Source of the DNA: Parvimonas sp000223315 | Lineage (GTDB): Bacteria > Bacillota > Clostridia > Tissierellales > Peptoniphilaceae | Direction of reading: 5' to 3' | NCBI GenBank assembly: GCA_050262155.1 | Contig: CP189843.1 | Span: forward strand, 1,302,001 to 1,366,000 | DNA length: 64,000 nt | Shown here: in pieces, positions 29,364 through 38,440 of the stretch | Position numbering within the stretch: position 1 is the first letter of the stretch | Layout: every line of letters begins with the position of its first letter | The notes under the pieces: generated by a model | The model's input: the letters and a program-made list of their open reading frames with translations, nothing else | What the model was told of the DNA's origin: nothing | The model's database searches: none | Position numbers and translations under genes: made by a program

Positions 29364-30176
29364 ATGAGAAAAAAATTATTAGCATTAGCCTTAGGATTAG
29401 TTGTAGTTTTAACTACAGCTTGTGGAGCAAAGAGCTCAGACAATAAAAATACAGAAAAAAAAGAAACAAAAGTTGTAAAAATCGGAGTTTCTCCGGAACC
29501 ACATCAAAAATTAGTTGAATTAGTTAAAGAAGATTTAGAAAAAGAAGGAATTAAGCTTGAAATTGTAACTTTTACAGACTATGTTCAACCTAATTTAGCT
29601 TTAGACGGAAAAGAATTAGATATTAATTTTTTCCAACACAAACCATATTTAGATAAATTTAATTCTGAAAAAAACACTAAAATATCATCTCTTGGAAATA
29701 TTCACGTTGAACCAATGGGATTATACTTAAATGGAAAAACTGAAATTAAAGATGGTGCTGAAATTGCTATTCCAAATGATGCTTCAAACGGAGCAAGAGC
29801 TTTAATTTTACTTGATAAAAATGGTTTAATTAAATTAAAAGACAATACAAATATTCTGTCAAGTGTAAAAGATATTGTTGAAAATCCAAAGAAAATTAAA
29901 TTTACTGAAGTTGAAGCTGCTCAATTACCAAGAGTTATTAAAGACGTTGACGGTGCTGTAATAAATGGAAACTATGCAATTGAAGCCGGTCTTAACCCAA
30001 CAAAAGATGCTAAATTCATCGAAGGAAAAGACTCTCCTTATGCAAATATACTTGCGGTTAGAACCGGAGAAGAAAATAACGAAACTTACAAAAAAGTTTT
30101 AAAAGCCCTACAAAGCGAAAAAGTTAAAGAATTTATAAATAAAACATATAATGGAGCTGTTGTTCCTGCATTCTAA
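29364..30176 (+). CDS. metQ: Methionine-binding lipoprotein MetQ
   Basis: 270-aa substrate-binding lipoprotein. The signal peptide ends in lipobox TTAC with C20 the lipidated cysteine, followed by a Lys/Asn-rich linker. The NlpA/MetQ fold is visible from VVKIGVSPEPHQKLVE through NFFQHKPYLDKFN and the ligand region AIPNDASNGARAL. It should capture L- or D-methionine outside the membrane and pass it to MetI. Last gene of the operon, ending at a strong terminator. Confidence 0.95.
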   Translation: MRKKLLALALGLVVVLTTACGAKSSDNKNTEKKETKVVKIGVSPEPHQKLVELVKEDLEKEGIKLEIVTFTDYVQPNLALDGKELDINFFQHKPYLDKFNSEKNTKISSLGNIHVEPMGLYLNGKTEIKDGAEIAIPNDASNGARALILLDKNGLIKLKDNTNILSSVKDIVENPKKIKFTEVEAAQLPRVIKDVDGAVINGNYAIEAGLNPTKDAKFIEGKDSPYANILAVRTGEENNETYKKVLKALQSEKVKEFINKTYNGAVVPAF

Positions 30177-30198
30177 GCTTTTTTCATAACATTCCCCC

Positions 30199-30230
30199 AA
30201 AAAGTGTAGACATTATATCTACACTTTTTG
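30199..30230. terminator. Terminator after metQ, convergent with TetR gene
   Basis: Hairpin AAAAAGTGTAGA / TCTACACTTTTT with A and T runs on both sides; can serve both converging genes. Confidence 0.85.
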
Positions 30231-30238
30231 CTTTATAC

Positions 30239-30796
30239 TTATAATATTGGATTTACAACCCTAAAAAAGTAATCTGCAATTTCTTCAGGACTTTCCTTCA
30301 TCTGATCATTTATCCACCATTTAACAGTTTCCACAAATGAACAACAGATATGATTTTTTAGGAATTTTTTAAATTTTTCATCTTCCGTATTGTCAATAAC
30401 AATATATTCATCTATCATCTTAAATAGATAAGTTTTAAAATATTCTAAAAATAAATCATTGCTTTCGCAACTTAAAACTTTTATAAATTTTTCCTTATTT
30501 TCTTTTAAATGATATAATATATGTGTAATTAAAATTTTAGGATTTCTCTTTGAGTTTTCAAAAACCTTTGAACACTCCCTACTCAAATCATTGGAAAAAA
30601 TATGTTCAAATAATTCTCTACAAATTTCTTTTAATAAATCATCCTTTGTTTCAAAATGAGAATAAAATGTACTTCTACCTATATCTGCAAGGTCTATAAT
30701 TTCCTGTACAGTTATTTTATTATAATTTTTCTTTGATAAAAGCTCTGTAAATGCCATAAAAATTGCTTTTCTAGTTTTAATTTGTTGCCTATTCAT
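30239..30796 (-). CDS. TetR/AcrR family transcriptional regulator
   Basis: About 185 aa. The N-terminal helix-turn-helix (KITVQEIIDLADIGRSTFYS, then HFETKDDLL) is characteristic of TetR; the C-terminal ligand domain resembles the TetR_C_7/YttP group with a WW-like KWWINDQM. The ATG at 30796 is preferred since GGGGGAG precedes it by 3 nt; an in-frame ATG at 30808 precedes that site. Divergent from the metal ATPase, which it may control, though TetR proteins of this type often control drug pumps or envelope genes. Confidence 0.85.
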   Translation of the reverse strand: MNRQQIKTRKAIFMAFTELLSKKNYNKITVQEIIDLADIGRSTFYSHFETKDDLLKEICRELFEHIFSNDLSRECSKVFENSKRNPKILITHILYHLKENKEKFIKVLSCESNDLFLEYFKTYLFKMIDEYIVIDNTEDEKFKKFLKNHICCSFVETVKWWINDQMKESPEEIADYFFRVVNPIL

Positions 30797-30808
30797 AAAC
30801 TCCCCCAT

Positions 30809-30826
30809 ACATTTTTTAAAAAATGT
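30809..30826. promoter_or_regulatory. Perfect 18-bp palindrome, candidate TetR operator
   Basis: ACATTTTTTAAAAAATGT lies just ahead of the TetR start in the divergent region shared with the P-type ATPase. Perfect symmetry suits a TetR dimer, but A/T-only centres occur by chance in this genome. Confidence 0.35.
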
Positions 30827-30857
30827 TCAAAGTATTACTATTTTGATTAATTGCTTA

Positions 30858-30886
30858 TTGATATGTAATATCTATAGTGGTACAAT
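30858..30886 (+). promoter_or_regulatory. Promoter of the metal P-type ATPase gene
   Basis: TTGATA (30858-30863), 17-nt spacer, TACAAT (30881-30886), 70 nt before the start codon, which has AAGGAGG upstream. Confidence 0.55.
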
Positions 30887-30956
30887 TAAATCAAACAAAG
30901 TGTTCGTTATTAAATTAATTGTAGCATTATAGACAGAAAAAATCAAGGAGGATTAT

Positions 30957-32840
30957 ATGATAAACAAAATTTCAAAACTTTTTAGCGGTTTAAACTTTAC
31001 TCTAATTTCAATAGCATTTTTTGTATTAAATGTGGTTTTAAATCTCTTAAAGATAGAAACTGTGTTTAAGCCCGTTTGGATAAGTATTTTTATTTCCGCT
31101 TTTCCTTTCTTTGTAGGTGCTGTTAAAAACTTAATAAAATTTAAAATTAAAAATTCACTTTTAATTTCAATTGCAGTAATTGCTTCAGTATTTGTTGGAG
31201 AATATTTTGCAGCAGGTGAAATTGCAATTCTTATGGCAATTGGAGAGCTTTTGGAAGACTATACGGTTGACAGAGCCAAAAAAGGTCTTAATGATTTAAT
31301 TTCTTCCGCTCCAAAAAAAGCAAAGAAACTTATTAAAACTAATGATTCTTATACTGTTAAAGAAGTTCCGATTGAAGAAATTGAAAACGGAGATTTAATC
31401 AGAGTTATGCCTGGAGAAATAATTTCAGTTGATGGAATTATAAAAGAGGGTTTTTCTTCTATTGACCAATCAATTCTAACAGGAGAAAGTTTACCGGTTG
31501 ACAAAACCGTTGGAGATGAAGTTTTCTGTGGTTCTATGAACTGTTTCGGAAGTATCGACATTATAGCAAAAGATGTTGAAAATTCTTCCTTGCAAAAATT
31601 TATCGACTTGGTTGAAAGAGCGGAAAAAGAACAAACTCCTATGCAAACAGTAATTGACAGACTTGCAGTTAAACTCGTTCCTACTGCACTTTTAATTGCA
31701 ATTGCAACTTTTGTAATAATGGTGCTATCTAAATTTGATTTATACACTTCAATAAATAGAGCAGTTACAGTTTTAGTTGTATTTTGTCCTTGTGCCCTAT
31801 TTTTATCAACTCCGACAGCAGTTATGGCTTCAATCGGTCAAGCAAGTAAGCATGGTGTAATAATAAAAACATTTAATGCCCTTGAAAAACTTGCAAAAGT
31901 AAATAAAATAGCTTTTGATAAAACAGGAACTTTAACTTATGGAAAATTAAATGTAAATGATATAGAAAATTTTTCAGAGTTTTCTGACGAAAAAATAATG
32001 TCCTTAATTTCCAGTTTAGAATCAAAAAGTGAACATCCTATTGCAAAATCTGTAACAGAATATTTAGATAAAAAGAATATTAAAAAAGAAAATGTTGAAA
32101 ACTTTAAAATGAAAATTGCAAGAGGTGTTGAAGGAGAGATTTTAGAAAATAAATACTTCTGTGGTAATGAAAAATACTTTAAAGAAAATAATATAAATAT
32201 CAAAGAAAATGTAAAAGAAAAAATTGAAAAATACTCAAGTGAAGCTAAAAACATAATTCTTTTCGGCGATGAAAAAGAAGTTTTATCAATAGTAACTCTA
32301 TCAGACACCCTAAGAGAGAACGCAAAAGAAATGGTTGAAAAGTTAAAAAGCTTTGAAATTGAACCACTACTTTTAACCGGAGACAATCTTTCAACCGCAA
32401 AATATTTTTCAGAAAAAGTTGGAATTACAAATGTAAAAGCAGGGCTTTCTCCTGAAGAAAAATTTGAAAATATAAAAAGTCTAAAAGAAAATAATGTCGT
32501 TTGTATGATTGGAGACGGAATAAACGATGCTCCTGCTCTTAAACTATCTGATGTTTCGGTCGCAATGGGAAAAACAGGTAGCGACATTTCAATTGAGAGT
32601 GCAAATATTGTACTAATGGGACATGATGTTTCAAAAATAGTTTATCTGAAAAAACTTGCAAATGCAACAGTAAAGACTATAAAATTCAATATTGTAGCAT
32701 CTCTTTTAATTAACTTTGTAGCAGTAATTTTATCAGTACTTGGAGTTTTAAATCCATTGGTTGGTGCAATAGTGCACAATCTAGGCTCAATACTTGTAAT
32801 TTTAAATGCGTCATTATTGTATGACAGAAAATTTAATTAA
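30957..32840 (+). CDS. Heavy-metal P1B-type ATPase (Zn/Cd/Co or related exporter)
   Basis: 627-aa membrane pump. It lacks the N-terminal metal-binding HMA domain common in CadA/CopA. The actuator TGES is in SILTGESLPVDK, the membrane metal site C277-P-C279 in VVFCPCALFLSTPTA, phosphorylation D321 in DKTGTLT, the SEHPIAKS HP motif and hinge GDGINDAPAL. CPC with the following ALFLSTPTA places it in P1B; metal choice cannot be fixed, although Zn/Cd-type is most likely. Divergent from the TetR gene, with a terminator behind it. Confidence 0.88.
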   Translation: MINKISKLFSGLNFTLISIAFFVLNVVLNLLKIETVFKPVWISIFISAFPFFVGAVKNLIKFKIKNSLLISIAVIASVFVGEYFAAGEIAILMAIGELLEDYTVDRAKKGLNDLISSAPKKAKKLIKTNDSYTVKEVPIEEIENGDLIRVMPGEIISVDGIIKEGFSSIDQSILTGESLPVDKTVGDEVFCGSMNCFGSIDIIAKDVENSSLQKFIDLVERAEKEQTPMQTVIDRLAVKLVPTALLIAIATFVIMVLSKFDLYTSINRAVTVLVVFCPCALFLSTPTAVMASIGQASKHGVIIKTFNALEKLAKVNKIAFDKTGTLTYGKLNVNDIENFSEFSDEKIMSLISSLESKSEHPIAKSVTEYLDKKNIKKENVENFKMKIARGVEGEILENKYFCGNEKYFKENNINIKENVKEKIEKYSSEAKNIILFGDEKEVLSIVTLSDTLRENAKEMVEKLKSFEIEPLLLTGDNLSTAKYFSEKVGITNVKAGLSPEEKFENIKSLKENNVVCMIGDGINDAPALKLSDVSVAMGKTGSDISIESANIVLMGHDVSKIVYLKKLANATVKTIKFNIVASLLINFVAVILSVLGVLNPLVGAIVHNLGSILVILNASLLYDRKFN

Positions 32841-32977
32841 ATTTTTTACAAGATACTTAACAAAAGTAGATAAAAGGGACTTAAATGTAATCTAAACAAA
32901 AATAAATAACTCGAATGTAGTAAAAAATTCATTCCGAAAAAAAGTTAATTAAATATAAAAGTAAATAATATAATAAT

Positions 32978-33026
32978 AATATTCCCAAAGTCGATTATAA
33001 CAAATTAAAGACTTGGGAATATTTTT
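32978..33026 (+). terminator. Terminator after the P-type ATPase
   Basis: Stem AATATTCCCAA / TTGGGAATATT with a long loop (about 20 nt) and T6 run; also usable by the convergent CPBP gene. Confidence 0.65.
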
Positions 33027-33070
33027 TCTGTAGTAAAGATTATTGATTAAAATAAAGTTATCACAACCAT

Positions 33071-33736
33071 TTACTTATTGTAAATGGGTAAAATTATCAT
33101 AATATATGATATTAAATTATATCCCATATGAGCAAATATACAGGAAAGTATTGAACCTGTATATAAATAAATCAAACCTAATATTATCCCACAAATAAAT
33201 GAAGGAATTATTTGAGCAATATTAAAGTGTAATAATGCAAACAGTATCGAAGATATAAGTAAAGCAACAATAATTCCATAATTTACGGATAAACCGTTTA
33301 GTATAAATCCCCTCATTAAAAGTTCTTCAAGAATAGGAGCAAATATACAAAAATCAATTAGACTTACAATAGGTGAGGAAATTATTGATTGAATTGTCTG
33401 TTGATAATTTTCTTTACTCGATGGAAAAATACTTTCAAATATAGGATCTAATCCTTTATCTAAAAGAAAATAGAATAATACTGAACAACATATAGCTATT
33501 ACTATTCCTTGAATAGAAATATTTTCTAGTAAATTAAGTTTGAAATTCTCTTTTCTTTCCAATAAAACAAAAAATACAACCATGCTCAATGCAACAGTTA
33601 TTATATTCAAAATTCTACTGTAATTCGAAGCAATTTTTCTCCATATCACAATATCAAGAGTAGTATATATAAACATAAATCCAAACCAAACTAATACCCA
33701 TAAAATACCTTTACCGATAGATATTCCACTATTCAT
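33071..33736 (-). CDS. CPBP family intramembrane metalloprotease (CAAX/Abi type)
   Basis: 221-aa protein with six to seven membrane helices. The Abi/CPBP motifs are present: EELLMRGFI (motif 1, EExxxR), FALLHF (motif 2) and a distal CIFAHMGYN (motif 3, His-Asn). Members cleave membrane peptides, or in some bacteria act in bacteriocin self-immunity. It stands alone, with AAGGAG upstream of the ATG. Confidence 0.85.
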   Translation of the reverse strand: MNSGISIGKGILWVLVWFGFMFIYTTLDIVIWRKIASNYSRILNIITVALSMVVFFVLLERKENFKLNLLENISIQGIVIAICCSVLFYFLLDKGLDPIFESIFPSSKENYQQTIQSIISSPIVSLIDFCIFAPILEELLMRGFILNGLSVNYGIIVALLISSILFALLHFNIAQIIPSFICGIILGLIYLYTGSILSCIFAHMGYNLISYIMIILPIYNK

Positions 33737-34154
33737 AATATATTCTCCTTATAAAACTCCTATCAATTTTTTAATTTAGTATTGTAATAATTGTAATACT
33801 ATGAGCATTTCTAATTATCATATAACTATCAACAATTATGTACTATTTCTACTTTTCTATTCTTTTTTATTATATCACTTTCATTAATTTTTTTCTATTT
33901 ATATATGTGAAACAATATAGTTTTATCATATGGCTTATTAAATAAAAAACTTAATATCACATATGTACTTCATATAGACTGAAAACACAAATTTTCCAAC
34001 GAAATCTAATTCATATATTAAATTGATTATAATTGAATATCAAAAATATACACTAAATTAAATACAAAAAAATAACTCGATATTTTTTATTGCAAAAATT
34101 GTGAATATATGTTATGATTTTAGAATAATTTTAGATATTTTTACGGAGGATATA
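33737..34154. other. Intergenic, 418 bp, divergent promoter region
   Basis: Extremely AT-rich spacer between the CPBP protease and MATE starts. Apart from the MATE promoter near its right end I see no gene, repeat or RNA element. Confidence 0.4.
34090..34118 (+). promoter_or_regulatory. Promoter of the MATE gene
   Basis: TTGCAA (34090-34095), 17-nt spacer, TATGAT (34113-34118), 37 nt before the preferred start. Confidence 0.6.
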
Positions 34155-35531
34155 ATGGTTAAAAGCAATGAAATAGATATGATAAATGGAAAGACCTTGA
34201 AAAAAATGGTATTCTTTTCAATTCCAATTATTTTTACAAGTGTCTTTCAATTACTTTTTAATACAATAGACATAATAGTTGTCGGACGATATTCTGGAAG
34301 CACAGCACTTGCAGGAGTTGGAGCGACTTCATCACTAATTAATTTACTTGTGAGTTTATTAATTGGGATTTCTATGGGAATAAGTGTAACAATGGGAAAA
34401 TATTGTGGTGCAAGAGATTATAAAAACGCATCCGATACTGTTCACAATGCAATTGCTCTTGCAATTATTTCCGGAACAATTTTACTTTTTGTTGGAATTA
34501 TTGCCTCAAGACCTATGTTACATCTTATGGGAACTCCTGATGAAATTATAGATTTATCCGTGCTTTATATGAAAATAATCTTCTTGGGAAGTCCCGCTGC
34601 AGCCATATATAATTTTGGAGCGGCACTTTTAAGATCCATTGGAGATACAAAAAGACCCCTATTCTTTTTAATAGTTTCCGGTATCTTAAATGTTATATTG
34701 AATCTATTTTTTGTTATAATTTTAAAAATGAGTGTTGACGGAGTTGCAATAGCGACAATAATTTCTCAATATGTTTCAGCAATTATGATGATATCATTCT
34801 TATCAAAAACTGTAGGATATATGCATCTTAATTTAAGAAAAATAAAATTACAAAAAGATAAAGTTATTAGTATTTTAAGAATAGGACTTCCAGCTGGACT
34901 TCAAGGTATTGTATTTAGTATTTCAAATGTATTAATTCAATCCTCAATAAATACTTTTGGAAAACTTGTTATTGCAGGAAATACCGCTGCAATAAATATT
35001 GAGGGCTTTGTATATATGTCAATGAATTCAATCTATCAATCGACATTGAGTTTTACAAGTCAAAATATGGGAGCAAAAAAATATCATAGAATAGATAAAA
35101 TTTTATTACAAGGTCTTGGAATTGTTACAGTTGTTGGACTTGTACTTGGAATTGGTGCATATTCTTTAGGAAATATACTTCTTGGAATTTTCACGGATAA
35201 TCCTGAAGTAATTATGTACGGACTTAACAGAATGAAAATTGTATCAGCAACATATCTACTATGTGGACTAATGGACGTAACAGTCGGTTCCTTAAGAGGA
35301 ATGGGTTATTCCATTTTGCCGATGATTGTTTCCTTGACAGGTGCTTGTCTATTCAGAGTAATTTGGATATTTACTATATTTCAAATTTATAGGACACAGG
35401 AATCCCTTTACATTTCATATCCGATTTCATGGGCATTGACAACGACAGCACATATCTGTTGCTATTTAGTGATAAGAAAAAAATTATTAAAACAAAATGA
35501 TGAAATTAAAAAAGGAGCTCTCGCTCCTTAA
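34155..35531 (+). CDS. MATE family efflux transporter
   Basis: 458-aa, twelve-helix Na+ or H+ antiporter that exports cationic drugs or metabolites. Two MatE halves are seen (from KMVFFSIPIIFTSVFQLLFN and again from RIGLPAGLQGIVFSISNV), with the family motif VVGRYSGSTALAGVGAT. The ATG at 34155 is chosen because GGAGG sits 5 nt upstream; an ATG at 34101 has no ribosome site and would fall upstream of the -10 box. Monocistronic, with a terminator directly behind. Confidence 0.9.
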   Translation: MVKSNEIDMINGKTLKKMVFFSIPIIFTSVFQLLFNTIDIIVVGRYSGSTALAGVGATSSLINLLVSLLIGISMGISVTMGKYCGARDYKNASDTVHNAIALAIISGTILLFVGIIASRPMLHLMGTPDEIIDLSVLYMKIIFLGSPAAAIYNFGAALLRSIGDTKRPLFFLIVSGILNVILNLFFVIILKMSVDGVAIATIISQYVSAIMMISFLSKTVGYMHLNLRKIKLQKDKVISILRIGLPAGLQGIVFSISNVLIQSSINTFGKLVIAGNTAAINIEGFVYMSMNSIYQSTLSFTSQNMGAKKYHRIDKILLQGLGIVTVVGLVLGIGAYSLGNILLGIFTDNPEVIMYGLNRMKIVSATYLLCGLMDVTVGSLRGMGYSILPMIVSLTGACLFRVIWIFTIFQIYRTQESLYISYPISWALTTTAHICCYLVIRKKLLKQNDEIKKGALAP

Positions 35532-35535
35532 AATG

Positions 35536-35559
35536 CAGACAAAAATGTCTGTTTTTTTT
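35536..35559 (+). terminator. Terminator of the MATE gene
   Basis: CAGAC / GTCTG stem (35536-35551) and T8 run, 5 nt after the stop codon. Confidence 0.9.
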
Positions 35560-35586
35560 ATTGTGAAACAACAAGGTTCCCGGGCA

Positions 35587-35619
35587 CCCACCCGATGCGA
35601 AGCATCGTGGAAGGGTGGG
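35587..35619. repeat. GC-rich nested hairpin at the edge of the repeat array
   Basis: CCCACCC (35587-35593) pairs with GGGTGGG (35613-35619) and encloses GATGC / GCATC with a GAA loop. The GC content is far above its surroundings. It may be an end of a mobile repeat; I see no second copy in the window. Confidence 0.5.
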
Positions 35620-35639
35620 GTTCTTATTTAAAATTTAAA

Positions 35640-36320
35640 ACTATAATACTTTGTAAATCCAATTTAATTTACTGTTTTGGTAATGGATGTATCTTCGATA
35701 CATTTTACTTTTGATTGTTTACAATCAAAAGTATGAGATTTCTCCATTTTGCTAACGCTCCAGTCGAAATGACGTATAAGGAAAATTCTTAGATTAAGAG
35801 CTAAACGTGAACAGTAAATAAACCTGAAAAATTTTATATAGCACAGAAAATTAAACATTCACGTCATAGCAACAAGCAAAGCAAATCCCATAACACGTCA
35901 TCTTGAGCGTAGTCGAGAGATCTCCTAAAGCCCCTTTATTATGAATTAAATATTTGTAGTCAATAATACTGAATTAAAAGTATGAGATTTCTGCAGTCGA
36001 TTGTCCCCAAATCAAAGATTTGGACAATCTTTGCGTCAGACCTACTATAGATTATTTACAAGTAAATAATCTAAGTTAGGGCTAGATTCACTACACTCAG
36101 CTATGCTTCGTTTCGGTCGAAATGACGTATAAAGAGAAATCTTCGATTAATAGCTATACGTTAAAAGTAAATAAACTTCAATTGTTTAAAAACTTCTAGG
36201 AAGTGAAATAATTCACGTCATAGCAACTAGCAAAGCAAATCCCCCAGCACGTCATCTCGACCGTAGTTGAGCAAAGCGAAACGAAGTGGAGAGATCTCCT
36301 AAAGCTCCTTTATTATGAAA
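35640..36320 (-). repeat. MITE-like repeat array A (gene-free stretch 35.56-36.33 kb)
   Basis: One complete unit at 35895-36128, flanked by a left fragment ending near 35774 and a right fragment from about 36249. The unit is bounded by ACGTCAT at one end and ATGACGT at the other and contains two strong palindromes: a nested hairpin around CCAAATC AAA GATTTGG and a 22-nt palindrome at 36050-36071. Orientation is opposite to the arrays at 42.0, 45.7 and 59.2 kb. No transposase is present and short frames here are not genes. Confidence 0.8.
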
Positions 36321-36327
36321 CAAAAAT

Positions 36328-37659
36328 TTATTTATCCATATTGCCTGATAATTCTATCAAAAATACAATTCCCGTTTTGCTTTTTTCTACTTTGTATTTT
36401 ATTCCATAGTTCAATAAAATATTTTTAACAATATATAAGCCCAGACCATTACTGTTTTCTTTATTTAAGCTGAAACTAATTTCAAATATTTTATTTACAT
36501 CCAAATCGTCATTATTTTTATAAGAATTTTCGATATAAAGCCAATCATCTTTTGTTCCAATGTTAATTAAACCATTTTCGTCGGAATATTTAACTGCATT
36601 GTTTATTAAATTGGACAGTACAATTTTAAGTGCAGTCATTCCTATATAGATTTTTTCATTTTTCAGATTATTATTGATTTTTATATTTTTATGATTTGCA
36701 AGTAACATATATTGCTTCAAGACATCTTCTAATATATCATTGACAACTATTATTTCTTCATCATTTTTCAAATGTTCAAACGAAGAAACTGACAGCATTT
36801 GTGAAATACTTCTTGTCAAATGATCGACTATGTCAATACAATTTTCGATATATAAATCTCTATTTTTATATTTTCCAATATTGTATTTCATATTTTCCAA
36901 TATTATTTTTAGACTTGCTAAAGGAGTTTTTAATTCATGTGATGTTCCCCTAAAAAAATCATATTTTAATTTTTCTAATTTTACTATTTCTTCATTTTTA
37001 AGCTCTAAATCGTCTATCAGCTTTAGCAGAGTACTATACAAATCATTAATCTGTTCCTTTAATTCTCCAACTTCATTTGTAGAATTAATTTTTAAATAAG
37101 CAGTTCTATCCAAACGCATCATTTTTTTCGTAACATTTTTTATTTCTTTTATATTATTAGTTATCGCCTTTGCATAAATAAGTGAAACTATGATTGAAAA
37201 AATAAAAGATATAGCTAATGAATAAGGCAAGAATTTAAAGCTGAGTTCTTTAGCATCCTTTTTCATATCTGCGGTAGAAATAAATTGTATGGAGATTTTT
37301 TTACCACCCTTTAATTCTACTTCCCTTTCTTCAATAATTAAAGAATTGTCTCCGCTCTTTAAATTCACATTGATATCATCGCCTATTTGGACTTCGTCAT
37401 CTCCGTTTTCTCCTTTTATAAATGCCTTTATATCACTACTTTTAGAAAAAAATTCCAAAGACTGTTCTACAAATTTTAAATCCTTTCCCATAATATTATT
37501 TGAGATTTCATCGGCTTTTGAATAAAGTTCCTGCTTTCTCGTCTCTAAATAAGTTCTCGGAAAAATAAAAAACACCAATAAATGTATTAACACAATTACA
37601 GTTCCGAGAATTCCGAATGTCTGCAAAAACATTTTTGGAAATATTTTTAAATTCTTCAT
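36328..37659 (-). CDS. Sensor histidine kinase of the ABC-linked two-component system
   Basis: 443-aa membrane kinase. TM1 at about 12-33, an extracellular sensor of about 105 residues, TM2 at about 145-163, HAMP, then HisKA with the phospho-acceptor H241 in GTSHELKTPL, N-box NLINNAVKYS and G-box NGLGLYIVKNIL. Its ATG overlaps the response regulator stop by 4 nt, so the pair is translationally coupled. Next to an FtsX/MacB-type ABC transporter, it may sense a peptide, envelope stress or the transporter's own activity. Confidence 0.9.
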   Translation of the reverse strand: MKNLKIFPKMFLQTFGILGTVIVLIHLLVFFIFPRTYLETRKQELYSKADEISNNIMGKDLKFVEQSLEFFSKSSDIKAFIKGENGDDEVQIGDDINVNLKSGDNSLIIEEREVELKGGKKISIQFISTADMKKDAKELSFKFLPYSLAISFIFSIIVSLIYAKAITNNIKEIKNVTKKMMRLDRTAYLKINSTNEVGELKEQINDLYSTLLKLIDDLELKNEEIVKLEKLKYDFFRGTSHELKTPLASLKIILENMKYNIGKYKNRDLYIENCIDIVDHLTRSISQMLSVSSFEHLKNDEEIIVVNDILEDVLKQYMLLANHKNIKINNNLKNEKIYIGMTALKIVLSNLINNAVKYSDENGLINIGTKDDWLYIENSYKNNDDLDVNKIFEISFSLNKENSNGLGLYIVKNILLNYGIKYKVEKSKTGIVFLIELSGNMDK

Positions 37660-38312
37660 TTTCTCTCCAATTTATAACCAACATTTCTGATTGTTACAAT
37701 ACAATCCAAACCAAGTTTTTTTCTCAACTCTTTTATATAGACATCTATAACTCTGTCAAAAGGAATTTCATCCGTTTCTTTCCACACATTATCTATTATC
37801 TGTGCTCTGGTCAAAGCATGTCCTTCATTTTCCAATAAATATTTTAATATCTCAAGTTCTTTTGCATTTATATCCACATCTTCGCCATTGTATTTCGCTG
37901 TGTAACTTGTGAAATTAACTTCGGCATTATTATATTCAAATTTTTCATGACTTCCATAATGCCTTTTAACTAAAGAATCTATTCTAACTTTTAAAACAGG
38001 AAGTGAAAATGGCTTTTCCATATATCCATCTGCCAAACTTGAAAAAGCATTTATCTTATATTCCTCATCATTAAATGCTGTAAGCATCAGCACAGGCAAA
38101 TTACTTTTTTTTCTGATTTCTTTTAAGACTTCCAACCCGTTTAGGAAAGGAATTTGTATATCTAAAATTACTAAATTAATCTCATTGTTATTAAATTTTA
38201 TTAAGGCTTCCTGTCCGTCTTTCGCTTCAATAATGTCATAACCGAATGCAGATAAATACTCACAGATTCCCTCTCTGATAATTTGATCGTCTTCGACAAC
38301 TAATATTCTCAT
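37656..38312 (-). CDS. OmpR-family response regulator
   Basis: 218 aa. The receiver domain has acidic pair E7/D8-D9, phospho-acceptor D51 (VILDIQIPFLNG), T84-like TAFND and K in EKPFSLP. The C-terminal winged-helix Trans_reg_C domain has LEILKYLLENEGHALTRAQI and DVYIKELRKKLG. It should be phosphorylated by the adjacent kinase and probably controls the upstream ABC operon. A terminator separates it from that operon, so the pair likely has its own promoter near 38.33 kb. Confidence 0.92.
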   Translation of the reverse strand: MRILVVEDDQIIREGICEYLSAFGYDIIEAKDGQEALIKFNNNEINLVILDIQIPFLNGLEVLKEIRKKSNLPVLMLTAFNDEEYKINAFSSLADGYMEKPFSLPVLKVRIDSLVKRHYGSHEKFEYNNAEVNFTSYTAKYNGEDVDINAKELEILKYLLENEGHALTRAQIIDNVWKETDEIPFDRVIDVYIKELRKKLGLDCIVTIRNVGYKLERK

Positions 38313-38357
38313 AAGCCCTCCTTTTATAAAAAAATTTACTAATACTATTTTACCATA

Positions 38358-38397
38358 AAAAACAAAAATTATCGATGTATATACACCGATAATTTTT
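38358..38397 (-). terminator. Terminator after the ABC operon, near-palindromic
   Basis: AAAAATTATCGGTG / CATCGATAATTTTT hairpin followed on the minus strand by a T-rich run. The near-perfect dyad ATCG.TGTATATACA.CGAT could alternatively be an operator for the response regulator gene. Confidence 0.7.
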
Positions 38398-38440
38398 GCT
38401 ATCGTATTAGAATATTACGAAGTACCCCCTATGATAAAAA

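Noticed and set aside
31349..32587. Minus-strand frames of 132 and 216 codons opposite the P-type ATPase
   Set aside because: Shadows with Ser/Phe-rich composition; the plus strand encodes all P1B motifs.
34101..34154. Upstream ATG extension of the MATE protein
   Set aside because: It lacks a ribosome site and would start upstream of the predicted -10 element.
35664..35858. Short frame within the repeat array on the minus strand
   Set aside because: Lies entirely in MITE-like sequence, no ribosome site, no recognisable protein.
36830..37838. Plus-strand frames opposite the histidine kinase and response regulator
   Set aside because: Antisense shadows of two clear genes.
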